From Mycolicibacter nonchromogenicus (lineage in GTDB: Bacteria; Actinomycetota; Actinomycetes; Mycobacteriales; Mycobacteriaceae): a stretch of 64,000 bases of DNA. The stretch is from positions 62,001-126,000 of the forward strand of contig NZ_LQPI01000072.1 of assembly GCF_002101775.1 (NCBI RefSeq), in the 5' to 3' direction. Both the position numbers and the translations under genes were made by a program. Numbering within the stretch: position 1 is the first letter of the stretch; the number at the start of each line of letters is the position of its first letter. Of this stretch, positions 9,270 through 18,100 are shown piece by piece. Below the pieces are notes generated by a model. That model had not been told where the DNA came from, searched no databases, and saw nothing but the letters and a program-made list of their open reading frames with translations.

Positions 9270-10556
9270 CTAGCGGGCAGCTTCATTCACGGGATCTGTG
9301 CCATGACTTTCTGACTCCGCGGATCCCGGCTCGGGCACTCCGAAGTGTCGGCCGGTGGCCTCCTTGCCGATAGCGGTCAACACGATGACGGCGAGCAGTG
9401 TCGGAACCAGCGTGACGACCAGGGCGTAGGAGTAGCCGTGGGCCGCCGCCAGGTGCTCCTGGATCGGCAGATTGAACGCCGCGAAGAGATTGCCCAGCTG
9501 ATAGGTCACGCCCGGATAGAAGCCGCGGATCGCGTCCGGCGACATCTCGGTCAGGTGGGCCGGAATCACACCCCAAGCACCCTGCACGCAGATCTGGATC
9601 AGAAATGAGCCGAGGCACAGCATGCCCGCGGTCTGCGACAACGCAAACAGCGGCACGATCGGCAAACCCATCACCGCGGCCCAGATGATCGCGTAGCGCC
9701 GGCCCAACCGCTGTGACAGCGAGCCGAAGAACAGCCCGCCGATGATCCCGCCGATGTTGTAGATCACCGCGATCCACTTGGCTGTGACGTGGGACAGACC
9801 CGCCCCCTCGGGCGAGGTCAGAAATGTCGGATAGATGTCGTGGGTGCCGTGGCTCATCCAGTTGAACGCCGTCATCAGCAACACCAGATAGCAGAACCGG
9901 CGAATCACCTTGGCGTCGGTGAAGACGTCTCGAATCCTGGTGCGGGTCAGCCGCATCCGGTCCTGGGTGGCCTGCCATACCTCGGACTCCGTCACCCGGT
10001 AGCGGATCAGCAGGCTGACCATGGCCGGCAGGATGGACAGCCCGAACAGCCAGCGCCAGGACAGCCCCATCACGTCGTTCACCAGCAGCGAGGCCACGGT
10101 GGCGGCCAGGTAACCGAACAGGTAGCCCTCCTGCAGCAGCCCGGAGAAGAAACCGCGGCGCTCGGGCGGAATCTTCTCCATGGCCAGCGCCGCGCCCAAT
10201 CCCCATTCGCCGCCCATCCCGATCCCGTAGAGCAGACGCAGGATCACCAGCACGGTGAAGCTGGGGGCGAACGCACACAGGAACCCGACCGTGGAGTAGA
10301 AGATCACGTTCACCATCAGTGGGATTCGCCGGCCGACCCGGTCGGCCCACAGGCCGAAGATCAGCGCCCCGAGCGGGCGCATCGCCAGGGTGGCGGTGGT
10401 CAGAAACGCCACCTCGGTCTTGGTGTGGCCGAAGGTTTTGGCGATGTCGGCGTAGACGAACACCACGATGAAGTAGTCGAAGGCATCCATCGACCAGCCC
10501 AAGACGGCGGCCAGGAAGGAGTTGCGCTGGTCGGGGGTGAGCCGCTGCTTTGTCAC
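9270..10556 (-). CDS. MFS transporter, SHS/lactate-type carboxylate:H+ symporter family
   Basis: A 428-residue major facilitator with 12 predicted helices. The start FLAAVLGWSMDAFDYF and the loop ADRVGRRIPLM after helix 2 resemble the SHS group (sialate and lactate/monocarboxylate transporters). GTG 10556 gives the family's usual N-terminus TKQRLTPDQRNSF; a longer reading from 10763 would run back into the sir2 gene and looks non-coding. It lies 49 bases downstream of the Sir2 gene on the same strand, so it may be cotranscribed. The substrate cannot be told from sequence; a short-chain organic acid is the best guess. Confidence 0.82.
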   Translation of the reverse strand: MTKQRLTPDQRNSFLAAVLGWSMDAFDYFIVVFVYADIAKTFGHTKTEVAFLTTATLAMRPLGALIFGLWADRVGRRIPLMVNVIFYSTVGFLCAFAPSFTVLVILRLLYGIGMGGEWGLGAALAMEKIPPERRGFFSGLLQEGYLFGYLAATVASLLVNDVMGLSWRWLFGLSILPAMVSLLIRYRVTESEVWQATQDRMRLTRTRIRDVFTDAKVIRRFCYLVLLMTAFNWMSHGTHDIYPTFLTSPEGAGLSHVTAKWIAVIYNIGGIIGGLFFGSLSQRLGRRYAIIWAAVMGLPIVPLFALSQTAGMLCLGSFLIQICVQGAWGVIPAHLTEMSPDAIRGFYPGVTYQLGNLFAAFNLPIQEHLAAAHGYSYALVVTLVPTLLAVIVLTAIGKEATGRHFGVPEPGSAESESHGTDPVNEAAR

Positions 10557-10605
10557 CCGAGCATCGTGCCGGATTTCGGTGCGATTGTGTGTCTCTAACG
10601 ACGGA

Positions 10606-11457
10606 TTACCGCGACGGAGTTTTGCAGGCCAGCTCCGAGGCCAGTAACGCCAGCGTCGGCGAACAACCGCCGTCGAATGTGACGTCGGCCAACTCGTCTC
10701 CGCGGGTGGGACCGCGGTTGACGATCGCGATCGGGATCCCGCGTGCGGCGGCGTGGCGAACAAACCGGTAGCCGGAGAACACCGTCAGCGACGATCCCGC
10801 CACCAGCAGTGCCTCTGCATCGTCGACCATCGAATAGGCCTGGGCAACACGCTCTTTGGGGACGCTTTCACCGAAGTAGACGATGTCGGGCTTGAGTATC
10901 CCGCCGCAGTGCCGGCAGTCGACAAAGCGGAATGACGCGGTGTCGGTGACGACGGCATCCGCATCGGGCGCCACGGCGATGCCGCCGAGCGTGCCCGCTC
11001 GCTCGCTGAAATCCGGGTTGAGCTGCGTCAACTGCTCGTCCAGCGACGCTCTGCTCATTGACTGCCCGCAGGTGAGGCAGATCACTTTCGCGTAGCTGCC
11101 GTGCAGATCCACCACGCGCCGGCTGCCTGCTTTGGTGTGCAGCAGATCCACGTTTTGAGTGATCACCCCGCTCACCACGCCGGCTTCCTCCAGCGCGGCC
11201 ACCGCCAGGTGTCCGGTGTTGGGTGCGGTGTCGGCCATGTGACGCCAGCCGATGTGGTTGCGAGCCCAGTACCGCTGACGAAACACCGGGTCGCCGGCGA
11301 ACTGGGCGATGGTCATCGGGTTGCTCGGCGGGGAGTCCGGGCCGCGATAGTCCGGAATGCCTGAATCGGTGGAGATGCCGGCACCGGTGAGTACCACGAC
11401 CCGCCGCTCCGCCAGCAGTGTCAGCAGGTCGCAGACCGTCGGCTCGGTGCTGCCCAT
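10606..11457 (-). CDS. NAD-dependent protein deacylase, Sir2 family
   Basis: Sirtuins remove acyl groups from lysines using NAD. All core parts are visible: the NAD-binding GAGIST (residues 25-30) and DSGIPDYRG, the QN pair at 101-102, catalytic His119 in DLHG, and a zinc site of Cys127, Cys130, Cys181 and Cys184. At 283 residues it is longer than the ~237-residue Rv1151c type, because of a longer insert between the two Cys pairs. It lies four bases downstream of the isochorismatase-like gene. The neighbourhood (sirtuin, isochorismatase fold, divergent nadE) suggests a link with NAD turnover, which is inference. Confidence 0.9.
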   Translation of the reverse strand: MGSTEPTVCDLLTLLAERRVVVLTGAGISTDSGIPDYRGPDSPPSNPMTIAQFAGDPVFRQRYWARNHIGWRHMADTAPNTGHLAVAALEEAGVVSGVITQNVDLLHTKAGSRRVVDLHGSYAKVICLTCGQSMSRASLDEQLTQLNPDFSERAGTLGGIAVAPDADAVVTDTASFRFVDCRHCGGILKPDIVYFGESVPKERVAQAYSMVDDAEALLVAGSSLTVFSGYRFVRHAAARGIPIAIVNRGPTRGDELADVTFDGGCSPTLALLASELACKTPSR

Positions 11458-11461
11458 CCGG

Positions 11462-12001
11462 CTAGCGTAGGCACTCCGCGGCGGTGGACTGCTCGGCAGC
11501 CATGTTGCGGCACATCATCTCCAGTGCGGCGGCACCCAGTTCGGCGTCGATGTGGGCGACGGCGTCGACCGGTATCACCACCGGAAGGTGACGCACATAG
11601 GCGTCCAGGGCGGTGTAGAGGATGCACTGCTCGGTGACCTGGCCGGTCAGAATCACCCGCCGGGTGCCGAGCCGGCCGAGCAGGTACTCCAGCGGGGAGG
11701 CGTAAAACGCGCTGTGACGCACCTTGGTCATCAGTTGGTCACCGGCCACCGGGACGATCGGCCGAACCAGCTCGGGTCTGGCACCGTCCAGCGCTGCCGC
11801 GGTGATCTGGGCGAATCCAGCGGTGAAGTCGCCGTAGTTGTCGTTGACGTAGATCAGGTCGACGTCATCGGCGGCCCGGCTGCGTTCCAGCAGGTCGGCC
11901 AGTGGTTCGACGATCTGCGCGACGTTGTCTGCCAATAGTTCTGCGTCGTCGTGCCGGTAGGCATTGAGCATGTCCACGACGACTACCGCGGTATCGGTCA
12001 T
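11462..12001 (-). CDS. Isochorismatase-family cysteine hydrolase
   Basis: A 179-residue single-domain protein of the isochorismatase/nicotinamidase superfamily. The Asp-Lys-Cys triad is Asp10 (VVDMLNAY), Lys93 (MTKVRHSAF) and Cys126 (TEQCILYT). The metal-binding Asp-His-His set of true nicotinamidases (PncA) is missing, so nicotinamide is not a safe substrate assignment. A TATCAC element at 12009-12014 (minus strand) sits eight bases before the ATG, so the message may be leaderless. It is divergent from nadE, with only 57 bases between the starts. Confidence 0.85.
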   Translation of the reverse strand: MTDTAVVVVDMLNAYRHDDAELLADNVAQIVEPLADLLERSRAADDVDLIYVNDNYGDFTAGFAQITAAALDGARPELVRPIVPVAGDQLMTKVRHSAFYASPLEYLLGRLGTRRVILTGQVTEQCILYTALDAYVRHLPVVIPVDAVAHIDAELGAAALEMMCRNMAAEQSTAAECLR

Positions 12002-12058
12002 GACCCTGGTGATACCCGAAAGCTGCGCGTTGACACCGTCCGCGCGACAATGGGCGCA

Positions 12059-14113
12059 ATGAAGCACTCTGGGGACTTCTACAACGCCTACCGGCATGGG
12101 TTCGTGCGGGTGGCCGCCTGCACGCACCGCACCACGCTCGCCGACCCGGCCGCCAACGCCGAGTCGGTGCTCCGGGTGGCGCGCGAATGCCACGACGACG
12201 GAGTCGCGCTGGCCGTCTTTCCCGAACTGACCCTCTCGGGATACTCCATCGAGGACATCGTGCAGCAGGACAGCCTGCTCAGTGCCGTGGAGGCGGCCCT
12301 GCTCGACGTGGTCGCGGCGTCGGCCGGGCTTCTGCCGGTTCTCGTGGTGGGTGCGCCACTGCGCTATGCCCATCGCGTCTACAACACCGCGGTCGTCATC
12401 CACCGCGGGCGCATCCTCGGGGTCGCACCGAAGTCCTACCTGCCCACCTATCGGGAGTTCTACGAAGGCCGCCAACTGGCCTCCGGCGCCGGCGAACGCG
12501 GACTCATCCGGCTGGGCGGCGTAGAGATCCCGTTCGGACCGGATCTGCTGTTCGAGGCGACCGATCTCCCCGGATTCGTGCTGCACGCCGAGGTGTGCGA
12601 GGACATGTTCGTGCCGGTGCCCCCCAGCGCCCAGGCCGCGCTGGCCGGCGCGACGGTGCTGGCCAACCTGTCCGGCAGTCCGATCACCGTCGGCCGGGCC
12701 GACGACCGCTGCCTGTTGGCCCGCTCGGCCTCGGCGCGCTGCCTGGCCGCCTATGTCTATGCCGCCGCGGGGGAGGGGGAGTCGACCACCGACCTCGCCT
12801 GGGACGGCCAGACCATGATCTGGGAGAACGGCAGGCTGCTCGACGAAAGCGAACGCTTTCCCAACGGCCCGCGTCGATCGGTCGCCGATGTCGACCTCGG
12901 TCTGCTGCGCTCGGAGCGGCTGCGAATGGGCACATTCGACGACAACCGTCGCCACCACCGGGATGCGGTCCAGGCGTTCCGGCGGGTGGAGTTCGTTCTG
13001 GATCCGCCGGCCGGAGACATCGGACTGCGGCGGGTGGTCGAACGATTCCCGTTCGTGCCGTCGAATCCGCAGCGACTGCAACAGGACTGCTACGAGGCCT
13101 ACAACATCCAGGTTTCCGGTCTGGAGCAGCGGCTGCGCGCGCTGAACCGTCCCAAGGTCGTCATCGGGGTCTCCGGCGGGCTGGATTCGACCCATGCGCT
13201 GATCGTCGCCGCTCGGGCGATGGACCGGGAAAAGCGGCCGCGCAGCGATATTCTCGCGTTCACCATGCCCGGCTTTGCCACCGGCGAGCGCACCAAGGCC
13301 AATGCAGCTGCGCTCAGCAAAGCGCTGGGGGTGACATTCGCCGAAATCGACATCCGCGAGACCGCGAAACTGATGCTGTCCGAGCTCGGGCACCCGTTCG
13401 CCCGCGGTGAAGCGGTCTACGACGTCACCTTCGAGAACGTCCAAGCAGGTCTGCGCACCGACTATCTGTTCCGGATCGCCAACCAGAACGGTGGCATCGT
13501 GTTGGGCACCGGCGACCTGTCCGAGCTGGCGCTGGGCTGGTCCACCTACGGGGTGGGCGATCAGATGTCGCACTACAACGTCAACGGTGGCGTGCCCAAA
13601 ACGCTCATCCAGCACCTGATCCGGTGGGTGATCAACTCCGGGGAGTTCGACACCGACGTGTGCGCGGTGCTGGCCTCAGTGCTCAACACCGAGATCAGCC
13701 CGGAACTGGTGCCGGCCACCGACGGCGAAGAGCTGCAGCGCAGCGAGGACAAGGTGGGCCCGTACTCGCTGCAGGACTTCGCGCTGTTCCAGGCGCTGCG
13801 CTACGGATTCACCCCCGCCAAGACCGCCTTCTTGGCCTGGCATGCCTGGCATGACGTCAACTCGGGATCCTGGCCACCCGGATATCCGGCCGACAAACGG
13901 CAGGCCTATTCGCTGGCCGATATTCGGCACTGGCTGAAAGTCTTTGCCCAGCGGTTCTATTCGTTCAGCCAATTCAAGCGCTCGGCGTTGCCCAACGGTC
14001 CGAAGGTGTCCCACGGCGGCTCGTTGTCCCCGCGTGGAGAATGGCGAGCTCCCTCGGACATGTCGGCGCGGGTCTGGCTCGACGAGATCGAACGGGAGAT
14101 TCCGCAGGAGTAG
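12059..14113 (+). CDS. nadE: Glutamine-dependent NAD+ synthetase
   Basis: NadE amidates nicotinic acid adenine dinucleotide in the last step of NAD synthesis. The N-terminal nitrilase-type glutaminase domain has the triad Glu56, Lys125 and Cys180 (FPELTLSGYS, PKSYLPTYREF, EVCEDMF). The C-terminal ATP-pyrophosphatase domain has SGGLDST. The 684-residue length matches the M. tuberculosis enzyme (Rv2438c, 679). ATG 12059 gives MKHSGDFYNAYRHGFVRVA, which aligns with that family; ATG 12050 is an in-frame alternative. Later steps of NAD synthesis in this window also include nadD at 21.9 kb. Confidence 0.97.
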   Translation: MKHSGDFYNAYRHGFVRVAACTHRTTLADPAANAESVLRVARECHDDGVALAVFPELTLSGYSIEDIVQQDSLLSAVEAALLDVVAASAGLLPVLVVGAPLRYAHRVYNTAVVIHRGRILGVAPKSYLPTYREFYEGRQLASGAGERGLIRLGGVEIPFGPDLLFEATDLPGFVLHAEVCEDMFVPVPPSAQAALAGATVLANLSGSPITVGRADDRCLLARSASARCLAAYVYAAAGEGESTTDLAWDGQTMIWENGRLLDESERFPNGPRRSVADVDLGLLRSERLRMGTFDDNRRHHRDAVQAFRRVEFVLDPPAGDIGLRRVVERFPFVPSNPQRLQQDCYEAYNIQVSGLEQRLRALNRPKVVIGVSGGLDSTHALIVAARAMDREKRPRSDILAFTMPGFATGERTKANAAALSKALGVTFAEIDIRETAKLMLSELGHPFARGEAVYDVTFENVQAGLRTDYLFRIANQNGGIVLGTGDLSELALGWSTYGVGDQMSHYNVNGGVPKTLIQHLIRWVINSGEFDTDVCAVLASVLNTEISPELVPATDGEELQRSEDKVGPYSLQDFALFQALRYGFTPAKTAFLAWHAWHDVNSGSWPPGYPADKRQAYSLADIRHWLKVFAQRFYSFSQFKRSALPNGPKVSHGGSLSPRGEWRAPSDMSARVWLDEIEREIPQE

Positions 14114-14159
14114 GGAGGTGCGCACCAGCTGGGACTGATCGTCTGGCAGGGTGTGAGCC

Positions 14160-14555
14160 GTGCCCACCGTCTTGATCGAGGTCCGCCGCCGCTACGAGCC
14201 GTCCGAAGAGGTTGCGATCATCGACGCCGTCCACGGCGCGCTCGTGACGGCCTTCCAGATCCCGGCCGCCGATAAGAACGTGCGGCTGGTGGTGCACGAG
14301 CCGCACCGGTTTGCGGTTCCGGCGCAGCTCACCCAGCCCGAGTACCTCACCCTGGTCTCCATTGACTGCTTCTCGGGCCGGTCGCTCGAGGCCAAGCGGC
14401 GGCTTTATGCCGGGATCGTCGAAAACCTTGCTGCGCTGGGTATTCCCCGTGACCATGTGATGGTCACCCTGCACGAAGTGGATCGGGAAAACTGGGGTAT
14501 CCGGGGCGGGCAGGCCGCATCAGACGTCGATCTGGGTTTCAACGTCCGGGTCTGA
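14160..14555 (+). CDS. Tautomerase-superfamily protein
   Basis: A 131-residue protein starting (f)Met-Pro-Thr-Val; the Pro2 left after Met removal is the catalytic base in this superfamily. The length and the repeated beta-alpha-beta pattern, with PEYLTLVSIDCFSGRS in the middle, fit the Tautomerase_2 type. GTG 14160 places the proline correctly. The gene follows nadE by 46 bases and overlaps the end of the convergent rbsK by 17 bases. The substrate is unknown. Confidence 0.75.
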   Translation: MPTVLIEVRRRYEPSEEVAIIDAVHGALVTAFQIPAADKNVRLVVHEPHRFAVPAQLTQPEYLTLVSIDCFSGRSLEAKRRLYAGIVENLAALGIPRDHVMVTLHEVDRENWGIRGGQAASDVDLGFNVRV

Positions 14556-15390
14556 ACGCATCACTGATCGCCTCGGCGCTCGGGGCGCAGTCCCCAGCGC
14601 CGCGCACCAGCGTGGCCAATGCCCCTGCCACACAGGCGCGTTGCAGTGCATGTTCGACGCCGCCGGCCCATTCGGCCGCCAGCACACCGGCGAACACATC
14701 GCCCGCGCCCGTGCTGTCGACGGCCCGCACCACCGGCGCCGGCACCGCATACGTTCCGGCTGTCCCGAGGTAGCGGGCACCGCGTGGGCCGAGGGTGACC
14801 ACGCGGTGCGGCACCTCGTGGTGCAGCCGCGCGGACTCGGACTCGTTGACCACCGCGACGTCTGTCAGGCCGATCAGCCCCGCCAGGTCGGCAGCGGGCG
14901 GCGACACGTTGAGGATCACCGTCGTTCCGTTCGCGTGGGCCAGCTCGGCCGCCAGGGTGGCCACCGAGACCGGAATCTCCAACTGCATCAGCAGTACGTC
15001 GCAGTCGGCGATCAGGTCGCGTTGCCCGGAATCGAGTGTGAGGGCGCCGTTGGCGCCGGGGTCGACCACGATGGTGTTCTCCCCGGACGGGTCCACCGTG
15101 ATCAGCGCCGATCCGCTGGGTCCGGGTAGCGTCACCAGGCCGTCGGTGCCGACACCGTTGTCCTGCAGGTGCCGTCGCAGCAGGGTCGCGCCGTCGTCGT
15201 CACCGACAGCGCCCACGAACTGCACCTGTGCTCCCGCCCGTGCCGCGGCCACCGCCTGGTTGGCGCCCTTCCCGCCGGGATGGGTGCTTCGTGCCGTGGC
15301 CATCACGGTCTCGCCCGGGACCGGAAGCGCGGCGACGGCGAAAACAGTGTCGACGTTCGCGCTGCCCACCACGCACACCCGCGTCGCCAT
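14539..15390 (-). CDS. rbsK: Ribokinase
   Basis: A PfkB-family sugar kinase of 283 residues that phosphorylates ribose at O5. The substrate signature GGKGANQ is at residues 39-45, and the C-terminal signature DSTGAGDVFAG ends with catalytic Asp231. The PGANGAL segment and the overall spacing favour ribokinase over fructokinase or adenosine kinase. The gene matches Rv2436, which also lies beside nadE. It overlaps the tautomerase gene tail to tail, so transcription of one may interfere with the other. Confidence 0.9.
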   Translation of the reverse strand: MATRVCVVGSANVDTVFAVAALPVPGETVMATARSTHPGGKGANQAVAAARAGAQVQFVGAVGDDDGATLLRRHLQDNGVGTDGLVTLPGPSGSALITVDPSGENTIVVDPGANGALTLDSGQRDLIADCDVLLMQLEIPVSVATLAAELAHANGTTVILNVSPPAADLAGLIGLTDVAVVNESESARLHHEVPHRVVTLGPRGARYLGTAGTYAVPAPVVRAVDSTGAGDVFAGVLAAEWAGGVEHALQRACVAGALATLVRGAGDCAPSAEAISDAFRPGR

Positions 15391-15477
15391 GTGCTTCAGC
15401 TTCGCATTTGCGACCGGGCAGTGTCGTGGATCCCCTAGTGTGCGAATCCGTCCGACAACCGGGGAAGGAGCCGCCGC

Positions 15478-15810
15478 GTGGACCCGGCACCGCCGACAGT
15501 GACCACGGCGAGCGACGACCGCCTCTACCGGCGAGAAGGCGGACCTCGCGGCGTTTCTGCCCACCTCGAACGCGTCCGGATCAGCGGAGCGGACCCAGCT
15601 CAGCACGGCGCCACGCTGGGCCAAGGTGCGCTGCTGGGCATCACGACCCTGACCCGCCAAGCAAGCCAGTTCGACGCGTACGCACTGGAGGAGGTGACCG
15701 CGGTCGTCATCGACCGCGAGCACATCGAGGACCTGGTGATGACCAAGCCGCTGTTGCTGCAGGAACTGGGCCGCATCATCGATCAGCGGCCGCACCCGGT
15801 GACTTCCTAG
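15478..15810 (+). CDS. Short protein resembling the end of a cyclic-nucleotide-binding domain; possible remnant
   Basis: A 110-residue reading frame with a strong AAGGAG (15465-15470) seven bases before GTG 15478. Residues ~45-105 (GATLGQGALLGITTLTRQAS, then EEVTAVVIDREHIEDLV) read like the last strands and C-helix of a cNMP-binding domain, but the first half of that domain, including the phosphate-binding cassette, is missing. In M. tuberculosis this part of the map carries Rv2434c, a MscS-type channel with a cNMP domain. This may be the surviving 3' end of such a gene, still provided with a start site. It could also be a genuine short protein. Confidence 0.5.
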   Translation: MDPAPPTVTTASDDRLYRREGGPRGVSAHLERVRISGADPAQHGATLGQGALLGITTLTRQASQFDAYALEEVTAVVIDREHIEDLVMTKPLLLQELGRIIDQRPHPVTS

Positions 15811-15900
15811 CGCCGGTCGCCGGAGCGGCAATCGCCGGTCGCAGCGGGCCGCCGCGCGGGAACACAGTGGGGCCGTTTTACCTGATCGTGCGTTCATCGA

Positions 15901-15913
15901 TACCCTGGCACGA
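15901..15913 (+). promoter_or_regulatory. -10 element for leaderless proA
   Basis: TACCCT at 15901-15906 lies seven bases before the A of the proA ATG. This is the spacing expected if transcription starts at the start codon, and there is no Shine-Dalgarno sequence upstream. Confidence 0.5.
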
Positions 15914-17166
15914 TGAGCGTCCCCGTGCTTCCCGACCTGCGCCAAGAGGTCCACGACGCGGCCCGCCGCGCCAGGGTCGCCTCGCGTTCCCTCACGGCGT
16001 TGTCCACCGCGGCCAAGAACAGTGCGCTGAACACCGCAGCTGATGCGCTGCTGGCCCATGCCGACGACATCCTCGCCGCCAACGACCGTGACGTCACCGC
16101 CGCCCGCGACGCCGGCACGCCCGAGGCCATCCTCGACCGGCTGGCGCTGAACAAGTCCCGGGTGGACGGGATCGCGGCAGGACTGCGTCAGGTCGCCGGT
16201 CTGCCGGATCCGGTCGGTGAGGTGCTGCGCGGCTACACCCTGCCCAACGGACTGCTGCTGCGTCAGCAGCGCGTCCCGCTGGGCGTGGTGGGCATGGTCT
16301 ACGAGGGCCGGCCCAACGTCACTGTTGACGCATTCGGGCTGGCGCTGAAGTCCGGCAACGCCGCGCTGCTGCGCGGCAGTTCGTCGGCGGCCCATTCCAA
16401 CCAGGCCCTGGTCGACGTGCTGCGCGGCGCCCTCGAGTCCGAGGACCTGCCCGCCGACGCGGTGCAGCTGCTGTCCTCAGCCGACCGCGCCACCGTCACC
16501 CATCTGATCCAGGCCCGCGGACTGGTCGACGTGGTGATCCCGCGCGGCGGGGCCGGGCTGATCGAAGCCGTGGTGCGCGATGCGTTGGTGCCCACCATCG
16601 AGACCGGCGTCGGCAACTGCCACGTCTACGTCCATGAGGCCGCAGATCTCGACATCGCCGAACAGGTGCTGTTGAACTCCAAGACCCGTCGGCCCAGCGT
16701 CTGCAATGCTGCCGAGACGCTGCTGGTCGACCGTGCCATCGCAGGATCCGCGGTGCCGCGGCTGGTGGACGCGCTGACCGCCGCGGGAGTCGCGGTGCAC
16801 GGCGACGCCGACGGGCCCGCTGACGAGGACCACCTGCGTCGCGAATACCTGGGGATGGACATCGCACTCTCGGTGGTCGATGGGCTCGAGGACGCGATCG
16901 ACCACATCAACGAATACGGCACCGGCCACACCGAGGCCATCGTCACCACCAACATGGCGGCCGCCCAGCGATTCAGCGAGCAGGTCGACGCCGCCGCGGT
17001 CATGGTCAACGCCTCCACCGCCTTCACCGATGGGGAGCAGTTCGGCTTCGGCGCCGAGATCGGCATCTCCACCCAGAAACTGCACGCCCGGGGCCCGATG
17101 GGCCTGCCGGAGCTGACGTCCACCAAATGGATCGTGTGGGGTGACGGCCACACCCGTCCCGCCTAA
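15913..17166 (+). CDS. proA: Gamma-glutamyl phosphate reductase
   Basis: ProA reduces gamma-glutamyl phosphate to the semialdehyde with NADPH in proline synthesis. It is a 417-residue aldehyde-dehydrogenase-fold protein. The catalytic cysteine is in RRPSVCNAAETLL near residue 260, and MVYEGRPNVTVDAFGLALK near residue 115 is typical. The message may be leaderless (see the -10 at 15901). It is followed after 15 bases by the MoxR ATPase gene, as in M. tuberculosis Rv2427c-Rv2426c. Confidence 0.97.
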   Translation: MSVPVLPDLRQEVHDAARRARVASRSLTALSTAAKNSALNTAADALLAHADDILAANDRDVTAARDAGTPEAILDRLALNKSRVDGIAAGLRQVAGLPDPVGEVLRGYTLPNGLLLRQQRVPLGVVGMVYEGRPNVTVDAFGLALKSGNAALLRGSSSAAHSNQALVDVLRGALESEDLPADAVQLLSSADRATVTHLIQARGLVDVVIPRGGAGLIEAVVRDALVPTIETGVGNCHVYVHEAADLDIAEQVLLNSKTRRPSVCNAAETLLVDRAIAGSAVPRLVDALTAAGVAVHGDADGPADEDHLRREYLGMDIALSVVDGLEDAIDHINEYGTGHTEAIVTTNMAAAQRFSEQVDAAAVMVNASTAFTDGEQFGFGAEIGISTQKLHARGPMGLPELTSTKWIVWGDGHTRPA

Positions 17167-17181
17167 GGAGCCGTATCCCGC

Positions 17182-18090
17182 ATGGAAAATCCCGCCATCC
17201 CGGCCACCCCGGCCCGCCAAGCGCCGCTGTTCTCCGATATCGACGACGTAGCCCGCAGGCTGGCCGAGACCGGATACCTGGCCGACACCGCCACCACCAC
17301 CGCGGTGTTTCTGGCCGACCGACTGGGCAAACCGCTGCTGGTGGAGGGGCCGGCCGGGGTCGGCAAGACCGAACTGGCCCGCGCGGTGGCCGCGGCCACC
17401 GGTTCCGGACTGGTGCGACTGCAGTGCTACGAGGGCGTCGACGAGGCCCGGGCGCTCTACGAGTGGAATCACGCCAAGCAGATCCTGCGTATTCAGTCCG
17501 GTAACACAGCCGGTCCGGGCGAGGACTGGGACGCCACCAAGTTGGACGTGTTCTCCGAGGAGTTCCTGCTGTCGCGTCCGCTGCTGACCGCGATCCGGCG
17601 TACCGATCCGACGGTGCTGCTGATCGACGAGACCGACAAGGCCGACATCGAGATCGAGGGTCTGCTGCTGGAGGTGCTCTCCGATTTCGCCGTCACCGTC
17701 CCGGAACTGGGCACCATCACCGCCACGCGCACCCCGTTCACGGTGTTGACCTCCAACGCCACCCGCGAACTGTCCGAAGCGCTCAAGCGCCGCTGCCTGT
17801 TCTTGCACATCGACTTCCCCGATCCGGACCTGGAACGCCAGATTCTGCTGTCGCGGGTGCCCGAGTTGCCTGAGCATCTGGCCGCCGAGTTGGTGCGCAT
17901 CATCGCGGTCCTGCGTGGCATGCAGCTCAAGAAGCTGCCGTCGGTGGCCGAAACCATCGACTGGGGACGCACCATCCTGGCCCTGGGCATGGACACCATC
18001 GACGACGCCACCGTCGCCGCCACCCTGGGGGTGGTGCTCAAGCACCAATCCGATCAGGTGCGGGCATCCGGAGAGCTGCGACTGAACTGA
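17182..18090 (+). CDS. MoxR-type AAA+ ATPase
   Basis: A 302-residue AAA+ ATPase with Walker A GPAGVGKT (residues 56-63), Walker B VLLIDETDKA and sensor 1 VLTSNATREL. MoxR ATPases act with VWA-domain partners as metal-insertion or remodelling chaperones, and the next gene, 10 bases downstream, encodes such a partner. AAGGAG precedes ATG 17182. It matches Rv2426c. The client protein is unknown; no dehydrogenase of the CoxL type is nearby. Confidence 0.88.
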   Translation: MENPAIPATPARQAPLFSDIDDVARRLAETGYLADTATTTAVFLADRLGKPLLVEGPAGVGKTELARAVAAATGSGLVRLQCYEGVDEARALYEWNHAKQILRIQSGNTAGPGEDWDATKLDVFSEEFLLSRPLLTAIRRTDPTVLLIDETDKADIEIEGLLLEVLSDFAVTVPELGTITATRTPFTVLTSNATRELSEALKRRCLFLHIDFPDPDLERQILLSRVPELPEHLAAELVRIIAVLRGMQLKKLPSVAETIDWGRTILALGMDTIDDATVAATLGVVLKHQSDQVRASGELRLN

Positions 18091-18100
18091 TGGTCGCCTG

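Noticed and set aside
9250..9280. GCCCGC/GCGGGC hairpin at the end of the MFS gene
   Set aside because: Only six base pairs, and it runs into the stop codon; too weak to call a terminator.
11462..12001. Calling the isochorismatase-like gene pncA
   Set aside because: The metal-binding Asp and His residues of nicotinamidase are absent.
12002..13615. Long minus-strand extension of the isochorismatase frame across nadE
   Set aside because: The family start is at 12001; the upstream part is a shadow of nadE.
15391..16395. N-terminal extension of rbsK over the proA region
   Set aside because: Ribokinase homology starts at 15390; the extension is antisense to other genes and has no domain.
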